From contig NZ_CP081864.1 of NCBI RefSeq assembly GCF_019797845.1, positions 744,001 to 808,000 of the forward strand: 64,000 nucleotides of DNA, in the 5' to 3' direction. Below the pieces are notes generated by a model. The model was not told the origin of the DNA, ran no database searches, and saw only the letters and a program-made list of their open reading frames with translations. The position numbers and the translations under genes were made by a program. Below, piece by piece: positions 47,258 to 57,847 of this stretch. The stretch is from Symbiopectobacterium purcellii (lineage in GTDB: Bacteria > Pseudomonadota > Gammaproteobacteria > Enterobacterales > Enterobacteriaceae). Numbering within the stretch: the stretch's first letter is position 1; each line of letters opens with the position of its first letter.

Positions 47258-50200
47258 TTATTCTTGCGTGTTCTTCTCTGCTTTACCTGCCATCATCGTC
47301 AGGAAATCAAAACGGCGACGCAGATCCTGTTCCGCTTCTTCATACAACCGTGCGGTCTCTTCCGGCATTTGCGTATTTAACCGGCGGAAACGTTGCTCTT
47401 TTAACAACGTCTCACTCAGGCTGCTGGAAGGCGGGCGGGAATCGGTAACCAACGCCGGTTTACCTTCTTCCACACGACGCGGATCGAAGCGATAGAGCGG
47501 CCAGAATCCAGTCGCCGTCAGTTGACGCATCTGATCGTGACTGAATGCCAGATCGTAGCCGTGTTCTTCGCAGGGGCTGTAGGCGATGATTAATGACGGA
47601 CCCGGCCAGGCTTCCGCTTCCTGAATCGCCTTCACCGTTTGGTTAAGCTGTGCGCCCAGTGAAATCTGTGCGACATAGACGTGGCCGTACATCATCACGT
47701 TGATGCCCAGATCTTTACGTGCCTTACGTTTACCTTTTTCCCCAAATTTGGTGACCGCACCCAACGGTGTCGCCTTGGATTGCTGGCCACCGGTGTTGGA
47801 ATAACACTGGGTATCCAACACCAGCACGTTGACGTTTTCTGTCAGGCTCATTACATGATCCAGACCGCCGTAGCCAATATCATAGGCCCAGCCGTCGCCG
47901 CCAATCAGCCAGACGGATTTGTCTACCAGATGATCGGCATCGAGGCTAAGTTCACGTGCCACCGGCTCATTGAGGCTGGCAAGTCGTTCACGCAACTGCG
48001 CAATTTGCTGGCGGCGCAGATCCGGCGCAATGTTCTCTTCCTGCAAGGCGCTCACCAGATCGGCGGGGAGCTGCGGTGCCAACTGCAAGAGCTGACGCAA
48101 GGCGCGCTGGCGATGTTGATCCACGCTGAGACGGAAACCTAAGCCAAATTCGGCGTTATCTTCAAACAGCGAGTTGGCCCAGGCCGGACCACGCCCGTTG
48201 GCATCGGTGGTCCACGGCGTGGTGGGCAGGTTGCCACCGTAAATAGACGAGCAGCCGGTAGCGTTAGCGACCAGTAAGCGATCGCCGTAGAGCTGCGTTA
48301 ACAGTTTGATATACGGCGTTTCGCCACAACCGGAACAGGCACCCGAGTACTCGAACAGCGGCGTAATCAACTGTGACGTGCGGATATCGATACGTTCCAG
48401 CTTGTTTTTGTCAATTTCCGGCAATTGCAGGAAGAAATCAAAGTGGGTTTTCTCCACGCTCAGGTTATCCAGGCGGGACTCCATGTTGATGGCTTTGATC
48501 TCGGGGTTTTGACGGTCTTTCGCTGGGCACACCTCGACGCACAGGTTACATCCCGTGCAATCTTCCGGGGCGACTTGCAGTACATACTTCTGACCACGCA
48601 TATCACGCGCTTTGACATCCAGCGATTGCAGTGAATCAGGGGCGTTACTCATGGCCTCAGCCGGTACCACTTTGGCTCGGATAGCCGAGTGCGGACAGGC
48701 GGCGACACAGTGGTTACACTGCGTACACAGTTCTGGTTTCCAAAGCGGAATGGCTTCTGCAATATTGCGTTTTTCCCACTGGGTGGTGCCGGTGGGCCAA
48801 GTACCATCGGGCGGCAGGGCGGAAACGGGCAAGGTATCCCCCAGTCCAGCCAGCATGGTTGCCGTCACTGTTTTAACGAAGTCTGGCGCGGCGTCGGATA
48901 CCACGGGTGGACGTTGTGGACTTTCAGGGTTAACCGCTGCCAGTGCAACGGATTCCAGCGCCGCCAGTGTGGCTTCCAGCGCCTTCCAGTTGCGGGTAAC
49001 CAGCTCTTCACCTTTGCTACCATAGCTCTTTTCGATAGCGCTCCGCAGTTTCTCTACGGCGGCATCACCAGGCAAAATCTGTGAGAGGTGGAAGAACGCC
49101 ATTTGCATCACGGTGTTGATACGTGCACCCAACTGACATTCACGGGCAATTTTGGCTGCATTGATGCAATAGACCTTTGCCTGACGTTGATTCAGGCCTG
49201 CCTGCACCTCTTGTGGCAGGCGGTGCCACAGATCGTCGGCGCTGTAAGGGGTGTTTATCAGAAAGATACCGCCGGGTTTCAAGCGCTCCACCATGGCGTA
49301 CTTCTCAATGAACTGCCACTGGTGGCACGCGACGAAATCGGCCTGATCTATCAGATAGGCTGAATTGATCGGGTGTGGGCCAACGCGCATGTGCGATACC
49401 GTCAGGCTGCCCGCTTTTTTGGAGTCGTAGACGAAATAGCCCTGCACAAACATCGGCGTGCTGGAGCCGACAATCTTGATGGCATTTTTGGTGGCGGAGA
49501 CCGTGCCATCGCTGCCGAGTCCATAGAACAATGCTTCCAGTCCGGCGCTGGAGGGGAAGTGTTGCTCCGGCAACGGTAGGGAAAGGTGGGTCACATCATC
49601 ATAAATACCGACGGTGAAACGCGGTCTTGGGTTAGCAAGCGCTAACTCATTAAAAATAGCCTGCACGCACTGCGGAGTGAACTCTTTGGACGATAAACCG
49701 TAACGGCCACCAATGGTACGCGGTAACGTTGTGCGCTCCCCACGGGAAAAGGCTTCCGCTAGTGCGGTCATCACATCCAGATAAAGCGGTTCTGCCAGCG
49801 CGCCGGGCTCTTTGGTGCGATCGAGCACAGCGATGCTCTGCGCGGTTTGCGGAAGGGCTGCGAGCAGATGCTGCGCCGAGAACGGACGATACAGACGCAC
49901 TTTAAGTACGCCCACTTTTTCACCACGGGTCAGCAGGGAATCCACCACTTCTTCGCAAGTGCCTACGCCCGATCCCATCAGCACAATCACACGCGTCGCT
50001 TCCGGGTGGCCGTAATATTCAAACGGCTGATAGCGACGCCCGGTGACCTCGGCAAAGGCATCCATCGCTTGCTCAACGTGAGAGTAGGTGTTGTTGTACC
50101 ACGGATTGGTGGCTTCGCGTGCCTGGAAGAAGGTGTCCGGATTGGAGGCCGTTCCACGGATCACTGGGCGTTCTGGTGTAAGCGCTCGCTCACGGTGCGC

Positions 50201-50791
50201 GGCAATGGCGTCCTGAGGCAGCAGTTTCAGTAAAACGTCATCACTGAGCGGTTCCACTTTATTGATTTCATGTGAAGTGCGGAAACCGTCGAAGAAATGG
50301 ATAAAGGGGACGCGGCTGTTGAGCGTAGCGATGTGTGCAATCAAGGCGAAATCTTGCGCTTCTTGCACGGTGTTGGCACACAGCATCGCACAGCCTGTCT
50401 GGCGTACCGCCATCACGTCGGAGTGATCGCAGAAAATGGAGAGCGCATGAGTCGCGACGGTACGGGCGGCAACGTGCAGCACGAAAGGGGTTAACTGTCC
50501 GGCCAGCTTGTAGAGCGTCGGGATCATCAACAGCAAGCCCTGTGATGAAGTAAATTATGTCGCCAGCGCACCCGTCTGCAACGCCCCGTGCACGGTAGCA
50601 ATCGCACCGCCTTCCGACTGCATTTCGATCACCCGGGGAGTGTCTCCCCACAAGTTCTTACGCTCATCGCTCGACCATGCGGCAGCCTGCTCGGCCATGG
50701 AAGAACTTGGGGTAATCGGGTAGATGGCGATGACGTCGTTTGCTCGCCAGGCCACAGAAACGACTGCGCTGTTACCGTCAGTGGTGATCAT
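47258..50791 (-). pseudogene. nifJ: Pyruvate:ferredoxin/flavodoxin oxidoreductase (NifJ/YdbK) with an in-frame TAA
   Basis: TPP and [4Fe-4S] enzyme converting pyruvate and CoA to acetyl-CoA, CO2 and reduced flavodoxin. Full frame would be 1177 aa from ATG 50791 (MITTDGNSAVVSVAWRANDV). After GALQTGALAT a TAA at 50555-50557 stands where homologues have Thr (ATTFTSSQGLLL), and the same frame then continues intact. A Thr codon to TAA needs at least two changes, so one sequencing error is unlikely. Downstream: CTQCNHCVAACPHSA and CTGCNLCVEVCPAKDR clusters, CSGCGETPY, and GGDGWAYDIGYGGLDHV (TPP). Restart at a later ATG would lose the pyruvate-binding N-terminus. Confidence 0.88.
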
Positions 50792-51141
50792 GATTTAACC
50801 TTAACTTGCTTGCTCACAGAATGAAATACGATTGCTTTTTTACATTATCGCATCAGAGAAATGGGTTTGAATGAATCATAATGTGCTCAGATGTATAAAT
50901 TCGTGTAAATGAGCATCTTTGCAGACGAATCTATCACATAAGTGGGTAATCGACTATCTTACGCAGGGGCTCTGTTCCACATAACAACTAAGGATATTAA
51001 TAGAAATCAGTGAGTAACGTCGCTATATTGAAAATTGTTAATTTTTCTCTCAAACCGATATTGCCCTGACAGAAAATGCGATATGTTACCTGAACCCCGG
51101 CGATGCAGAGCCATTGAACAGGGGCATAATAAGAGGACAGG
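50792..51141. other. Intergenic region upstream of nifJ and the 142-aa gene
   Basis: 350 bp, divergent promoters presumably. AT-rich near 50820-51060. I see no clear CRP, FNR or Fur box. Confidence 0.5.
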
Positions 51142-51570
51142 ATGATGGCAGATGAGTTGCAGAACAAACTCGTTACGGCGTTAACGTCTCTGCGCGATCA
51201 GGGGAAAACGCCGACACAGGCCGTCGAGCATATGATTCAGGCATTGGGCGGACACTATCATGATATTTCCCGCATTAGTGTATTCAATGCCAAGCTGATT
51301 GCCGATGTGCTGTATACGGTTCATCAGGGAAAGATCGACGCCCATGAGCTGGCGGTGTTATTGCGCAATATGTGTTATGGCGGACCTGATATCGCTCTGG
51401 CGCTTCGGACCACCTTTACCACGCTGGATGCGCAAGCCATTGGGGCGCTGCTGCTGGATACGCAGGTTTACCCCGAGAGTGAAAAACAACAGGTGCACCA
51501 CGCGTTGCACTATGCAAAATTCGCTGTACCTGAATGCGATCAGGCGGTGGAGGCGCTTTACTCCGCATAG
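51142..51570 (+). CDS. Conserved-looking protein of unknown function (142 aa)
   Basis: Not recognised. ATG ATG at 51142/51145 follows AGAGGACAGG, a good ribosome site. The product (MMADELQNKLVTALTSLRDQ, then TPTQAVEHMIQALGGHYHDI, ADVLYTVHQGKIDAHELAVLLRNM, LDAQAIGALLLDT) is predicted all-helical, soluble, with no signal peptide. GC-rich codon use matches the core genome. It stands alone. Confidence 0.7.
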   Translation: MMADELQNKLVTALTSLRDQGKTPTQAVEHMIQALGGHYHDISRISVFNAKLIADVLYTVHQGKIDAHELAVLLRNMCYGGPDIALALRTTFTTLDAQAIGALLLDTQVYPESEKQQVHHALHYAKFAVPECDQAVEALYSA

Positions 51571-51880
51571 CGCTGCAACGGTGTTGCCGCCATCCCGGCT
51601 TCCGGTGTGGCGGTGTGAATACCTTTACCGACTTTCCCCAGGCTACTATCCCGAGCTGTATCGTGACTAACAACACCGCATAATCCTGCGTTATTTGTTA
51701 CGAAAATCGCTTTTTTTCTGGTCTCAGATCTTTTTCGTGCTGATCGACGGCAATCTGTTACGCATAATTATGTGTGTCTGTGTGATTTTGCGATTTTGTG
51801 GTTTTACTCCCTGATTGCATGAACAGCGCCCATGGCATGCGACATTACTTTAAGGCGTCATTGCAGTTTTGGAGGTGAAA
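51571..51880. other. Intergenic region before the phosphatase gene
   Basis: 310 bp without a gene or recognised site; the last bases hold the strong GGAGGTGAAA ribosome site of the phosphatase gene. Confidence 0.5.
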
Positions 51881-52540
51881 ATGCGAGAGGCTGTTCGCTA
51901 CCGCAGTATTTGTGGAGATTACTATCGCCATGTGTGGGTAGTTGGGGATCTTCATGGTTGCTATCAACAATTGAAGCAGCAACTGATTGCACGGAAATTT
52001 GATGAACGTTGTGACTTGCTGATTGCTGTTGGCGATCTTATCGATCGAGGAACCGAGAGCGCGGCATGTCTGGCGCTGTTGGATGCTCCCTGGTTCATTT
52101 CAGTGATCGGTAATCATGAATGTATGGCATACGCTGTGGTGCAAGGAGAAAACAGCGACCACTGGCGTAACAATGGCGGTGACTGGTATTTCGAGTTGAG
52201 TCCGATACATCGTCATTCCATCGATCGACTGATCCATCTGTCGGCGTCGCTACCCCATGTGCTGGAAGTTAACGTGCAAACGCGCTGTTATGTGATTGCT
52301 CATGCGGATTATCCCTCTGCGCGCTATGAATGGGGCCTGCCCGTCAACGTGGGTGATGTCGTGTGGGGGCGCAGGCGGTTGTTGCAAGCACAGTCTGGCG
52401 ACTATCAGCGGATCGAGGGGGCCGACCGTTTTATCTTCGGACACACGCCGCTTAAAAAGGTGTGCGCCTATGCCAATCAGATCTATCTCGATACAGGGGC
52501 TGTGTACGGTGGGCCCCTTTCTATGGTGCGCTTGCTCTAG
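51881..52540 (+). CDS. Serine/threonine protein phosphatase, PrpA/PphA type
   Basis: Metallophosphoesterase of the lambda/PphA group, 219 aa, cytoplasmic. ATG 51881 sits 5 nt after GGAGG; a TTG at 51869 lies within that site and is not the start. Metal and catalytic motifs in order: GDLHGCYQQL, GDLIDRGTES, GNHECMAYA, AHADYPS, FGHTPLKK. In E. coli such enzymes act in misfolded-protein signalling; the substrate here is unknown. Confidence 0.9.
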   Translation: MREAVRYRSICGDYYRHVWVVGDLHGCYQQLKQQLIARKFDERCDLLIAVGDLIDRGTESAACLALLDAPWFISVIGNHECMAYAVVQGENSDHWRNNGGDWYFELSPIHRHSIDRLIHLSASLPHVLEVNVQTRCYVIAHADYPSARYEWGLPVNVGDVVWGRRRLLQAQSGDYQRIEGADRFIFGHTPLKKVCAYANQIYLDTGAVYGGPLSMVRLL

Positions 52541-52764
52541 CAGGACACCTTTTCGCGCTTTAGTGTCTTCCTTGTACGCCCTGTTATCTGCCTCCGCGAC
52601 GGTGACCCTTGCATACGTGCTTATGCGCGTTCGTGATCACGTCATGGCCTAATGAAATAGCGTCGTGACGTGATTATTATCGCCCAATGAACAAAATGCT
52701 GTTCATACTGTAACCGCTCTAAGGTAGCATCGGGAAGCAATGTTGGCGTTTATAACAGGAAAGG

Positions 52765-53259
52765 ATGATGAATATAACCATTTATCCCGCTCAGAAAGCA
52801 GATGCGTGCGCGATCTTGGATATGATTATTGAGCTAGCGGAATATGAACTTTCCCGTAATCAAGTGATTGCGACGCGTGAAGACATTGAGAAAACGCTGT
52901 TTGGCCCTGATACGCGTACAGAAGCCTTGATTTGCGCTATTGATGGCGTACCGGTTGGATATGCGGTGTTCTTTATGAGTTACTCCACCTGGTTGGGCAA
53001 AAACGGTATTTATCTTGAAGATCTCTATGTAGCCAAACGTTTCCGTCAGCATGGTGCGGGCAAAGCGTTGTTAGCACATGTGGCAAAATTGGCTAAAGAT
53101 CGCGGCTGTGGTCGTTTGGAGTGGAGTGTACTGGATTGGAACCAGCCAGCTATCGATTTTTACGACAGTATTGGTGCTAACGCACAAAGTGAATGGATTC
53201 GTTACCGTTTGGACGAGAAAGGCATCGAAAATTTTTTGCGCAAACATGTAAAAGCGTGA
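52765..53259 (+). CDS. GNAT N-acetyltransferase
   Basis: 164 aa, close to the spermidine/thialysine acetyltransferase (SSAT2-like) group: ITIYPAQKADACAILDMIIELAEYE at the N-terminus, YLEDLYVAKRFRQHGAGKALL as the acetyl-CoA motif A (RxxGxG variant RQHGAG), LEWSVLDWNQPAIDFYDSIGA as motif B. Starts at ATG 52765 or the adjacent ATG 52768, with AGGAAAGG upstream. Cytoplasmic; acceptor unknown, probably a small amine. Confidence 0.88.
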   Translation: MMNITIYPAQKADACAILDMIIELAEYELSRNQVIATREDIEKTLFGPDTRTEALICAIDGVPVGYAVFFMSYSTWLGKNGIYLEDLYVAKRFRQHGAGKALLAHVAKLAKDRGCGRLEWSVLDWNQPAIDFYDSIGANAQSEWIRYRLDEKGIENFLRKHVKA

Positions 53260-53278
53260 ATTGAAACCAGTTAGCGAT

Positions 53279-53304
53279 CCGGTGGCCCGAAGAGAGGCCA
53301 CCGG
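53279..53304. terminator. Bidirectional stem-loop between GNAT gene and cybC
   Basis: CCGGTGGCC / GGCCACCGG, a 9-bp perfect stem with an 8-nt loop between convergent stop codons. Confidence 0.6.
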
Positions 53305-53311
53305 ACGACTG

Positions 53312-53689
53312 TTATACACCGAGCTTCTTGTGGTACTCCGCGCGGGTTTTTTTCAGATTATCTGTCGCCGTTTTCGCTTCAGATAATTTTCCTGCATCCA
53401 CCAGCGCAATCGCATCATCGATTTGTGTAATTAACTTGCCCAGACCTTCGTTGAACACCAGGCTGTCAGGTCCTTTGTTAAACTCAGGATCGGCCTTGGC
53501 TTTCGTGGCGTGTTCCTTCATGGTCTGTAACTCAGATTTTAGCGTAGCCGCATCGCTGGCGCTGTTGGCACCTTTATAGCTGCCCGCCATGGCACGCATT
53601 TCCTCTTTCACCGATGCCTGACTGGCTACCGGCAGTGCCAGCGTGACGCTCGCCAATGCGATGCTTACTGCAATCATTGCTCTTTTCAT
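53312..53689 (-). CDS. cybC: Soluble cytochrome b562
   Basis: Periplasmic four-helix-bundle haem protein, 125 aa. Signal peptide ~1-25 ending ASQA. Mature helices contain EEMRAM near the start (axial Met) and TRAEYHKK near the end (axial His), plus LITQIDDAIALVDAGKLSEAK as in E. coli CybC. Electron-transfer role unknown. Confidence 0.88.
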   Translation of the reverse strand: MKRAMIAVSIALASVTLALPVASQASVKEEMRAMAGSYKGANSASDAATLKSELQTMKEHATKAKADPEFNKGPDSLVFNEGLGKLITQIDDAIALVDAGKLSEAKTATDNLKKTRAEYHKKLGV

Positions 53690-54308
53690 TGCTTACTCCT
53701 GTTGGGGGATGCTTTAGCGAAAAGGATTCCCTTGCCGTTTTGTTATTGTTATGTGAAAGAGTATTCATGAGTCTGTGAGCGCGGTCAAATGGTATATCTG
53801 GTTTAATAAACAAAGAAAATCTGGTCAGTATGGGTAAGGTTAGCGTGTGCCGATGTTAATTTAATGCAAAAGAATATTTTAAAAATGGGATTCCCCTATT
53901 TTTTATAGGTCCATAATATGAATGGACTTCGTCTATATAATGCAGGTTTATATTAAATGAAAAATAAATGAATCAATGGCATTTTGTTTTATTGTAGTGC
54001 GGAGAACCTCTTTGTTGTTTTTATTTTATTAATTTTATTGGTAAAAAAATAAGTCGCTATCTAAACGTTGTGTCATTTATTTAAAATTAGCGAAGCGTTT
54101 TATTATATATTTAATGATGTCGATAATGTAGTTTTTTACTGGTGATGATTAACATCTTCACGATAAAGCTTGTTGTATATTATTCATTTATCTCATCATC
54201 TTTGATTCGTTTTTCTATGGTTAGGGTTTTTGTGATTTTTTATTTTTAACGTAAATGAGGTGGTGAAATTATCTGATGTTCAATGTTAATTCATAATAGG
54301 AGTGTTTT
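53690..54308. other. AT-rich gap before the type I secretion locus
   Basis: About 620 bp. The first ~90 bp hold the cybC promoter. From 53860 on the sequence is very AT-rich with no open frame that looks coded, typical of H-NS-bound edges of acquired islands. An AGGAG ribosome site at its end serves the RTX gene at 54309. Confidence 0.5.
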
Positions 54309-55972
54309 GTGAAAGACTCATGGAATGATGATAATATTTTAATAGACAGAGATAAAAAGGAAAAAGCTCAGTTTTACCAAACGTTTCAAGATTCATTTAA
54401 GTCATGTTTACAACATTTCTTCAAAAATTATAACGAGCACTCACACGCTATTGAGTCTTCACTTAATAGTGACGACAGCTTTAGGCAGTCAGTGGTCAGG
54501 CTTAAGGATAACGACCATAATTTCGAAGGTTGGATTGATGTAATCGGTCAGGGTACACGCTTGGCTGATCAGCATATGAATAACCCTGCCTTGACGAGTA
54601 ACGCTGCAATGAGCGGGGTTGCATCGTTTATATGCGCCAGATATCCAGATGTTTATAACATTTCACACTTTAGAAACTCGTATAGAGATCTGGCTTATAA
54701 GTTACATTCTGAAGTAACCCAGCGTGGAATTCGTGGTTCTGATAAAACTGAGTGGTTACTGCCTCCCCGCGGTTCTTTATCAGAACAAGATAAAAGAACC
54801 GGTGTTGATATTGTAACACTGGTTGGTATTACTGGACATGATAGCATTATGGGTACGAGTCATAATGACAAAATATATGGGGGGGCGGTAATGATCTACT
54901 GCGAGGAAGAGAAGGTAATGATATTTTGTATGGCGGAGCAGGGCATGACAATTTAAATGGCGGGATAGGAAATGACGAATTAATTGGGGAGGCCAACAAC
55001 GATCTTTTACAAGGAGGAAGTGGTTCCGATATCTATCATTTTTGTTCAGGAGATGACAGCGATATCATCACAGAGTGCAAACGAACACCTGATGATGTAG
55101 ATATATTACGATTTGGTTCGGGAATATTACCGTCGCAAGTGATCTTAAAGCGTAGTAACGGTGAAAACAGGAATGATTTGACGCTTGGGATTAGGGACAG
55201 TGACGATAGCGTTACCATCAAAGATTTCTTTGGGCTGCTTGGACCACAAGTGGAACGTGTAGAGTTTTCTGATGGGGCTCATTGGGATATGGCGGCGTTT
55301 GCCCAGAAGTATGGTGGTGTTGGAGATATAAGCCAAATTCGCGCAAATATGATGGGCGGAACGCAAGGTCAAAATCGTTGTGCTGCGTTTGAAGGCCCAT
55401 CAACAAGTGGCGTCTGCGATGAGCGTTTCGATGACATTGAAGGCATTAATCGTTCCTGTCTGACTGGGAAAAAAGCGACGGTCACAGTCGACACCTTGGA
55501 GCATGGCCAAGGTGATAAAACGGTCCGTTATGGCTACGGGATGACACCAGCAGATGTCAGGCTTGAAGAAGCAAAATCGCCTCCAAACGAGAACGGTGTT
55601 TATTATAACGGCTATACGTTTTCTAGCAATTCTGCTAGTAATTTTTTGATTATGGAAATTAAAGGCGTTTCATCACACGAAAACGAAATTCATGATTTTC
55701 CACGTTCTGACAGCACGAGTACGACAGAATTTTATGACGGTACAGTGTGGACTGTACCGGATATTATAAAACACTTCCGGGAAGGGGCGCCCTTACCAAC
55801 TGCACAACCTGCCGTGCCGAATGTGGGGGGGGCGATCCCGCAACTGCATCAAGAGGTGGCGCAATTTATGGCTGCGGGTGAAGTAGACGATGCCAGCGTC
55901 TCCTCCGTGTCGCTGCCGCTAGCAACAGCACCCTCACATCAAAGTATCCAGCAATCTCCTCTCACGCATTAA
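54309..55972 (+). pseudogene. RTX calcium-binding exported protein, copy 1 (frameshift at a G7 tract)
   Basis: GTG 54309 with AGGAG upstream. The N-terminal ~175 residues (MKDSWNDDNILIDRDKKEKA..., FKSCLQHFFKNYNEHSHA) are of unknown function. RTX repeats begin at GHDSIMGTSHNDKIYGG, then the frame is lost at seven G (54879-54885) and stops at 54956. With eight G the frame would continue GGNDLLRGREGNDILYGGAG and on to 55972, a 554-aa protein. After the repeats come DDVDILRFGSGI, VTIKDFFG and a C-terminal secretion signal nearly identical to that of the second RTX protein (SSVSLPLATAPSH). Either phase-variable, decayed, or a homopolymer sequencing error. Confidence 0.75.
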
Positions 55973-55984
55973 TGGAGGCAGAGC

Positions 55985-56243
55985 ATGTCTCAGGACAAAT
56001 ACGTGTGGAAAGGTTTGGCATTGATTGCCGGATACCATGGTAATGCCGTCAATATAGAGGCATTGCAGTTACATATGGGTTGGTTTATGACTCGGTTATT
56101 GTGTTAAAGAATAGGACGTTACGAGTCGGGCTGAATAAATGGCAATGGGAACCCAGTAAGCAGGTCACTGCGGAAATCAAAAACCATTCCTTAGCTATTT
56201 CTTTAGCCCGGCAATGGCGGTGCTGAACATCGTGCGCAAGTGA
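55985..56243 (+). pseudogene. Fused remnant: start of hlyB-type gene joined to end of hlyD-type gene
   Basis: The first 85 bp (MSQDKYVWKGLALIAGYHGN..., from ATG 55985) are nearly identical to the start of the intact transporter gene at 60533. At about 56070 the sequence switches to the last ~170 bp of the HlyD-type gene (compare GEWQLEPG-type region at ~63840-63960), including the bases after its stop. Frame is broken. This is a single large internal deletion (~3.2 kb relative to copy 2) in a former second transporter pair. Confidence 0.85.
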
Positions 56244-56330
56244 CGTTAAAAATATGCTATCAACTGCCCGTAATGTCATGGATATAAGAATAGAAAACCC
56301 ACTGAACGAAAGGTTTAAAACGCATCAATA

Positions 56331-56470
56331 GGTCGTGGAGAGAATGCTTAGTTGGATGAATCGCTTCCATCGAGTACAGGTGTGTTGGGAGAAAAAGGTC
56401 GAAAACGTTGAGGTAAAACTGTGTTTTATCGTGGTGCTATTGACGTCAATGAAAGTCAGCCCATTATCGA
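56331..56470 (+). mobile_element. IS5-family transposase C-terminal fragment
   Basis: The frame reading VVERMLSWMNRFHRVQVCWEKKVENVEVKLCF matches the typical C-terminus of IS5/IS427-type DDE transposases (WVVERTxSWLNRFRRxxxRWEKKAENY). Only the end remains, with no recognisable inverted repeats, so it is a relic. It lies at the junction between the two secretion-locus copies and may have mediated the duplication or deletion. Confidence 0.65.
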
Positions 56471-56641
56471 TAAACTCATTGATGGAGCTGTGTTTTTTAT
56501 TTTTTAGCGTTTTATGGTATTTGTTTTATCGTTATTTAATAATGTTGCGTAATTATAATAAAAATAGGAAATGGCGTTTTCCTTGATTTGCTTAACGCAT
56601 AAATCAGATGCGAAGTTAATTCTCTTTTTAAAGGGATGTCT

Positions 56642-57252
56642 ATGGTATTTATGAAAATCATCAACGTGTACTCTTTGATGTGGAGCCAGTCTTTATATTC
56701 CATTATGTTCTTACTGATATTTATGTGTCCACTATTTGCTCAAAAAATGCACAGTTAATTATACAAAATGTAAATGAGCATAACACATTGCAGGGGAGGC
56801 AATTAGTGGTTGAGGCGGAAAAACCCGGAAAATACCGTATTGGTGTTCTTGTTTCCCCCAGCGTTGACTTCAATGCAATTGAAAATAAAGAGGAACGATT
56901 AAAAAAGAAACGAGAAGTGCATAGTAAGGTGATTCAAGCACTTTCAGGGAAAATTTCCCTCTATGATTTTCACTACAGAACCCTATTTAAAGAAATTACG
57001 CTCCCTGCAAAAGACAATAAATGGAACCCTGCTTCTGAATATCTGATTGATGAGGAACTCTTCGGCGCTAGCTATGATGTGATTGAGATATCTCGCACCG
57101 GGCGCTATATATTCCGCCCGGAAATTATCAGCCAGGACTCGGCATTTACTGATTATACCCTGATTTTTGAACCCGTGGGCCGTTCAACCTCCTTTTATGC
57201 CAAAGTGCGTGACTTCTTACGCGGTTCCTTTCTGCGTAAGGAGACGCAATGA
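56642..57252 (+). CDS. Exported protein of unknown function, paralogue 1 (candidate immunity/partner protein)
   Basis: Not a known family to me. A signal peptide is encoded from ATG 56642 (or 56651, MKIINVYSLMW...SIMFLLIFMCPLFAQ) but stops at TAA after six A; with one more A it joins smoothly to NAQLIIQNVNEHN and the rest of the protein to 57252. The continuous frame otherwise only starts at GTG 56680. Mature part: RQLVVEAEKPGKYRIGVLV, KKKREVHSKV, TGRYIFRPEIISQD, FTDYTL. It is paralogous to the next gene (shared AEKPG.Y, REVH.K, GRY..RPEI.S, FTDYTL) and overlaps it by 4 bp (ATGA). Periplasmic location and position before the RTX gene suggest a partner or immunity role. Confidence 0.7.
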
Positions 57253-57815
57253 TAAACCTCACCGGACAAGAGGAGTCAGCGCTGGATAACTATTTCCCCT
57301 GGCGTGTCTTTTTACATATTTTATTATTTCTTATGGCGTTAATGACACCGTTAGAAGGGGGGAGTAAGGATATCAATTCTCCTATCGTATCGGCACCGCC
57401 CAAGGCAGAAAAAATATTGGCCAGGCAGTTTGTGGTTTATGCGGAAAAACCTGGGGAATATCAAGTGGATATTCTTTTTTCTGCTGGGGAGGAAATTAAT
57501 AATATTGTGGATTTTAATGAACGCTTTACCAAAGAACGAGAGGTTCATAGAAAGGCTTTATACGATTTAGAAGGGCGTATTCTTGTTTTTGATTTACAGG
57601 AAAATGTCCTGGCTCAGGAGATTTTTATTCCTACTCAGGAGAAGACTAAAACCTTTTCGTCACTATATATCATTGATGAAGATGAATTGGGTGAACTCTA
57701 TCCTATTGTTAATATACCGCATCCAGGGCGTTACCTGATTCGTCCTGAAATTGTCAGTCATTACCCTGGATTTACCGATTATACGCTTTATTTTGTACGC
57801 CTCAGGTACAAATAA
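57249..57815 (+). CDS. Exported/membrane-anchored protein of unknown function, paralogue 2
   Basis: 188 aa from ATG 57249, ATGA overlap with its paralogue. One hydrophobic segment at ~18-35 (WRVFLHILLFLMALMTPL) acts as signal or anchor; the rest is predicted periplasmic. Conserved with paralogue 1: RQFVVYAEKPGEYQVDILF, KEREVHRKAL, PGRYLIRPEIVSHYPGFTDYTL. Ends 32 bp before the RTX gene, likely the same transcript. Tandem paralogous exported proteins before a secreted protein with a hydrolase-like domain fit immunity genes, but this is inference. Confidence 0.75.
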   Translation: MINLTGQEESALDNYFPWRVFLHILLFLMALMTPLEGGSKDINSPIVSAPPKAEKILARQFVVYAEKPGEYQVDILFSAGEEINNIVDFNERFTKEREVHRKALYDLEGRILVFDLQENVLAQEIFIPTQEKTKTFSSLYIIDEDELGELYPIVNIPHPGRYLIRPEIVSHYPGFTDYTLYFVRLRYK

Positions 57816-57847
57816 ATTATTTATCCTTAAACTATTGAGGTGAATCT

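Noticed and set aside
55825..55832. G8 run as a frame break in the first RTX protein
   Set aside because: The frame is continuous through it (VGGAIPQLHQEV), so it is only a potential slippage site.
56335..56586. 83-codon ORF as a real gene
   Set aside because: Its first part is the C-terminus of an IS5-type transposase without the rest; the hydrophobic tail is read-through of non-coding DNA.
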